Source of the DNA: Saprospiraceae bacterium
GTDB lineage: Bacteria > Bacteroidota > Bacteroidia > Chitinophagales > Saprospiraceae
DNA: 10,281 nt
Assembly: GCA_016720635.1 (NCBI GenBank)
Contig: JADKKF010000018.1
Location: 1-10,281, forward strand
Direction of reading: 5' to 3'
Shown here: positions 10,217 through 10,281 of the stretch, one piece after another
Numbering within the stretch: position 1 is the first letter of the stretch
Layout of the letters: the number at the start of each line of letters is the position of its first letter
The notes under the pieces: generated by a model
What the model saw: the letters and a program-made list of their open reading frames with translations, nothing else
The model's database searches: none
Told to the model about the DNA's origin: nothing
Translations under genes and position numbers: made by a program

Positions 10217-10281
10217 ATATAACATTGCATTGCCAATATACCGGCTGACGGAATTATGTCGAACATTTGTTTTTCAATTTA
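10217..10281 (-). other. attC-like site 15 (partial)
   Basis: The R' core is GTTATAT (10223-10217), complementary to the R'' at 9193-9205 over 12 of 13 bases. The L' arm reads GCATTGCCAATATACCGGC and resembles site 13. The window ends in the loop, after AAAAACAAATGTTC, so the R'' half is not visible. An ORF from that ATG (10266) runs through R' and stops at 10180. Confidence 0.75.

Larger units (their letters stand above)
932..10281 (-). mobile_element. Integron-like gene-cassette array (14 closed cassettes)
   Basis: Fourteen closed cassettes plus an open one at the left, all genes on one strand, separated by 15 attC-like palindromes. Within each closed cassette the upstream R' and the downstream R'' are complementary over 8 to 15 bases. 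Most cassette-specific cores differ from each other, as expected if each cassette was once a circle with one attC. Stop codons touch or nearly touch R''. Most cassettes hold one gene. No integrase gene or attI is inside the window, so which enzyme moves them is unknown. Confidence 0.8.

Noticed and set aside
1..10281. Borg-like archaeal element (one-strand genes plus tandem repeats)
   Set aside because: The promoters are of the Bacteroidota type and the proteins look bacterial or phage-like. The palindromic cassette junctions are not a feature of such elements.

Overview
The window is most simply read as an integron-like gene-cassette array from a member of the Bacteroidota. Three cassettes carry their own promoters of the Bacteroidota type, TTTG, 20 bases, then TAnnTTTG or one base off it. 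Shine-Dalgarno sequences are missing, the DNA is AT-rich, and starts lie in A-rich leaders. No integrase, rRNA or tRNA gene is visible, so the lineage and the integron label are inference. The site architecture itself can be read directly.

Layout: positions 1-420 are 21 tandem copies of a 20-bp unit that differ only by C or T at one base. From 932 to the right edge there are 15 imperfect palindromes (attC-like sites 1-15, the last cut by the window end), spaced between genes. All credible genes are on the minus strand. Each palindrome ends in a GTT core. In all 14 complete cassettes the core at the upstream end is the reverse complement of the core at the downstream end of the same cassette, while differing from most other cassettes. 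That is the R'/R'' relation of integron cassettes. The local core consensus is GTTRNNNG, somewhat different from the textbook GTTRRRY.

Cassettes in transcription order (right to left): a three-gene operon (10090-9232); a coiled-coil protein ending in an SSB-like tail (9113-8613); a C5-cytosine-methylase-like protein (8551-7835); a small membrane protein (7700-7377); two unknowns (7130-6933, 6854-6519); an N4/N6 DNA methyltransferase with TSPPY (6280-5444); two Cys-rich small proteins (5284-4913, 4814-4626); an HD-domain phosphohydrolase (4554-3958); a second N4/N6 methyltransferase with an odd DILY motif (3900-3046); a three-gene cassette with a 44-aa mini-protein, an unknown and a ribbon-helix-helix-like protein (2796-2233); a 49-aa DUF551-like protein (2110-1961); a PAPS-reductase-family PP-loop protein (1886-1035); and an open cassette with a second copy of the 44-aa protein plus an 87-aa unknown (811-410) that runs into the tandem repeat.

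How the parts work together: the gene content (orphan methylases, HD phosphohydrolase, PAPS-reductase-like protein) looks phage-derived and suits modification or nucleotide metabolism at the host-phage interface. The most unusual property is in the junctions. Most attC-like sites carry a start codon in the loop, often as CAAATG, and reading continues through the recombination point. In seven cassettes the attC therefore encodes the N-terminus of the next protein. In five others a short attC-borne leader ORF ends just before, or overlapping, the next start codon. The attC thus seems to act as a portable translation-start module.
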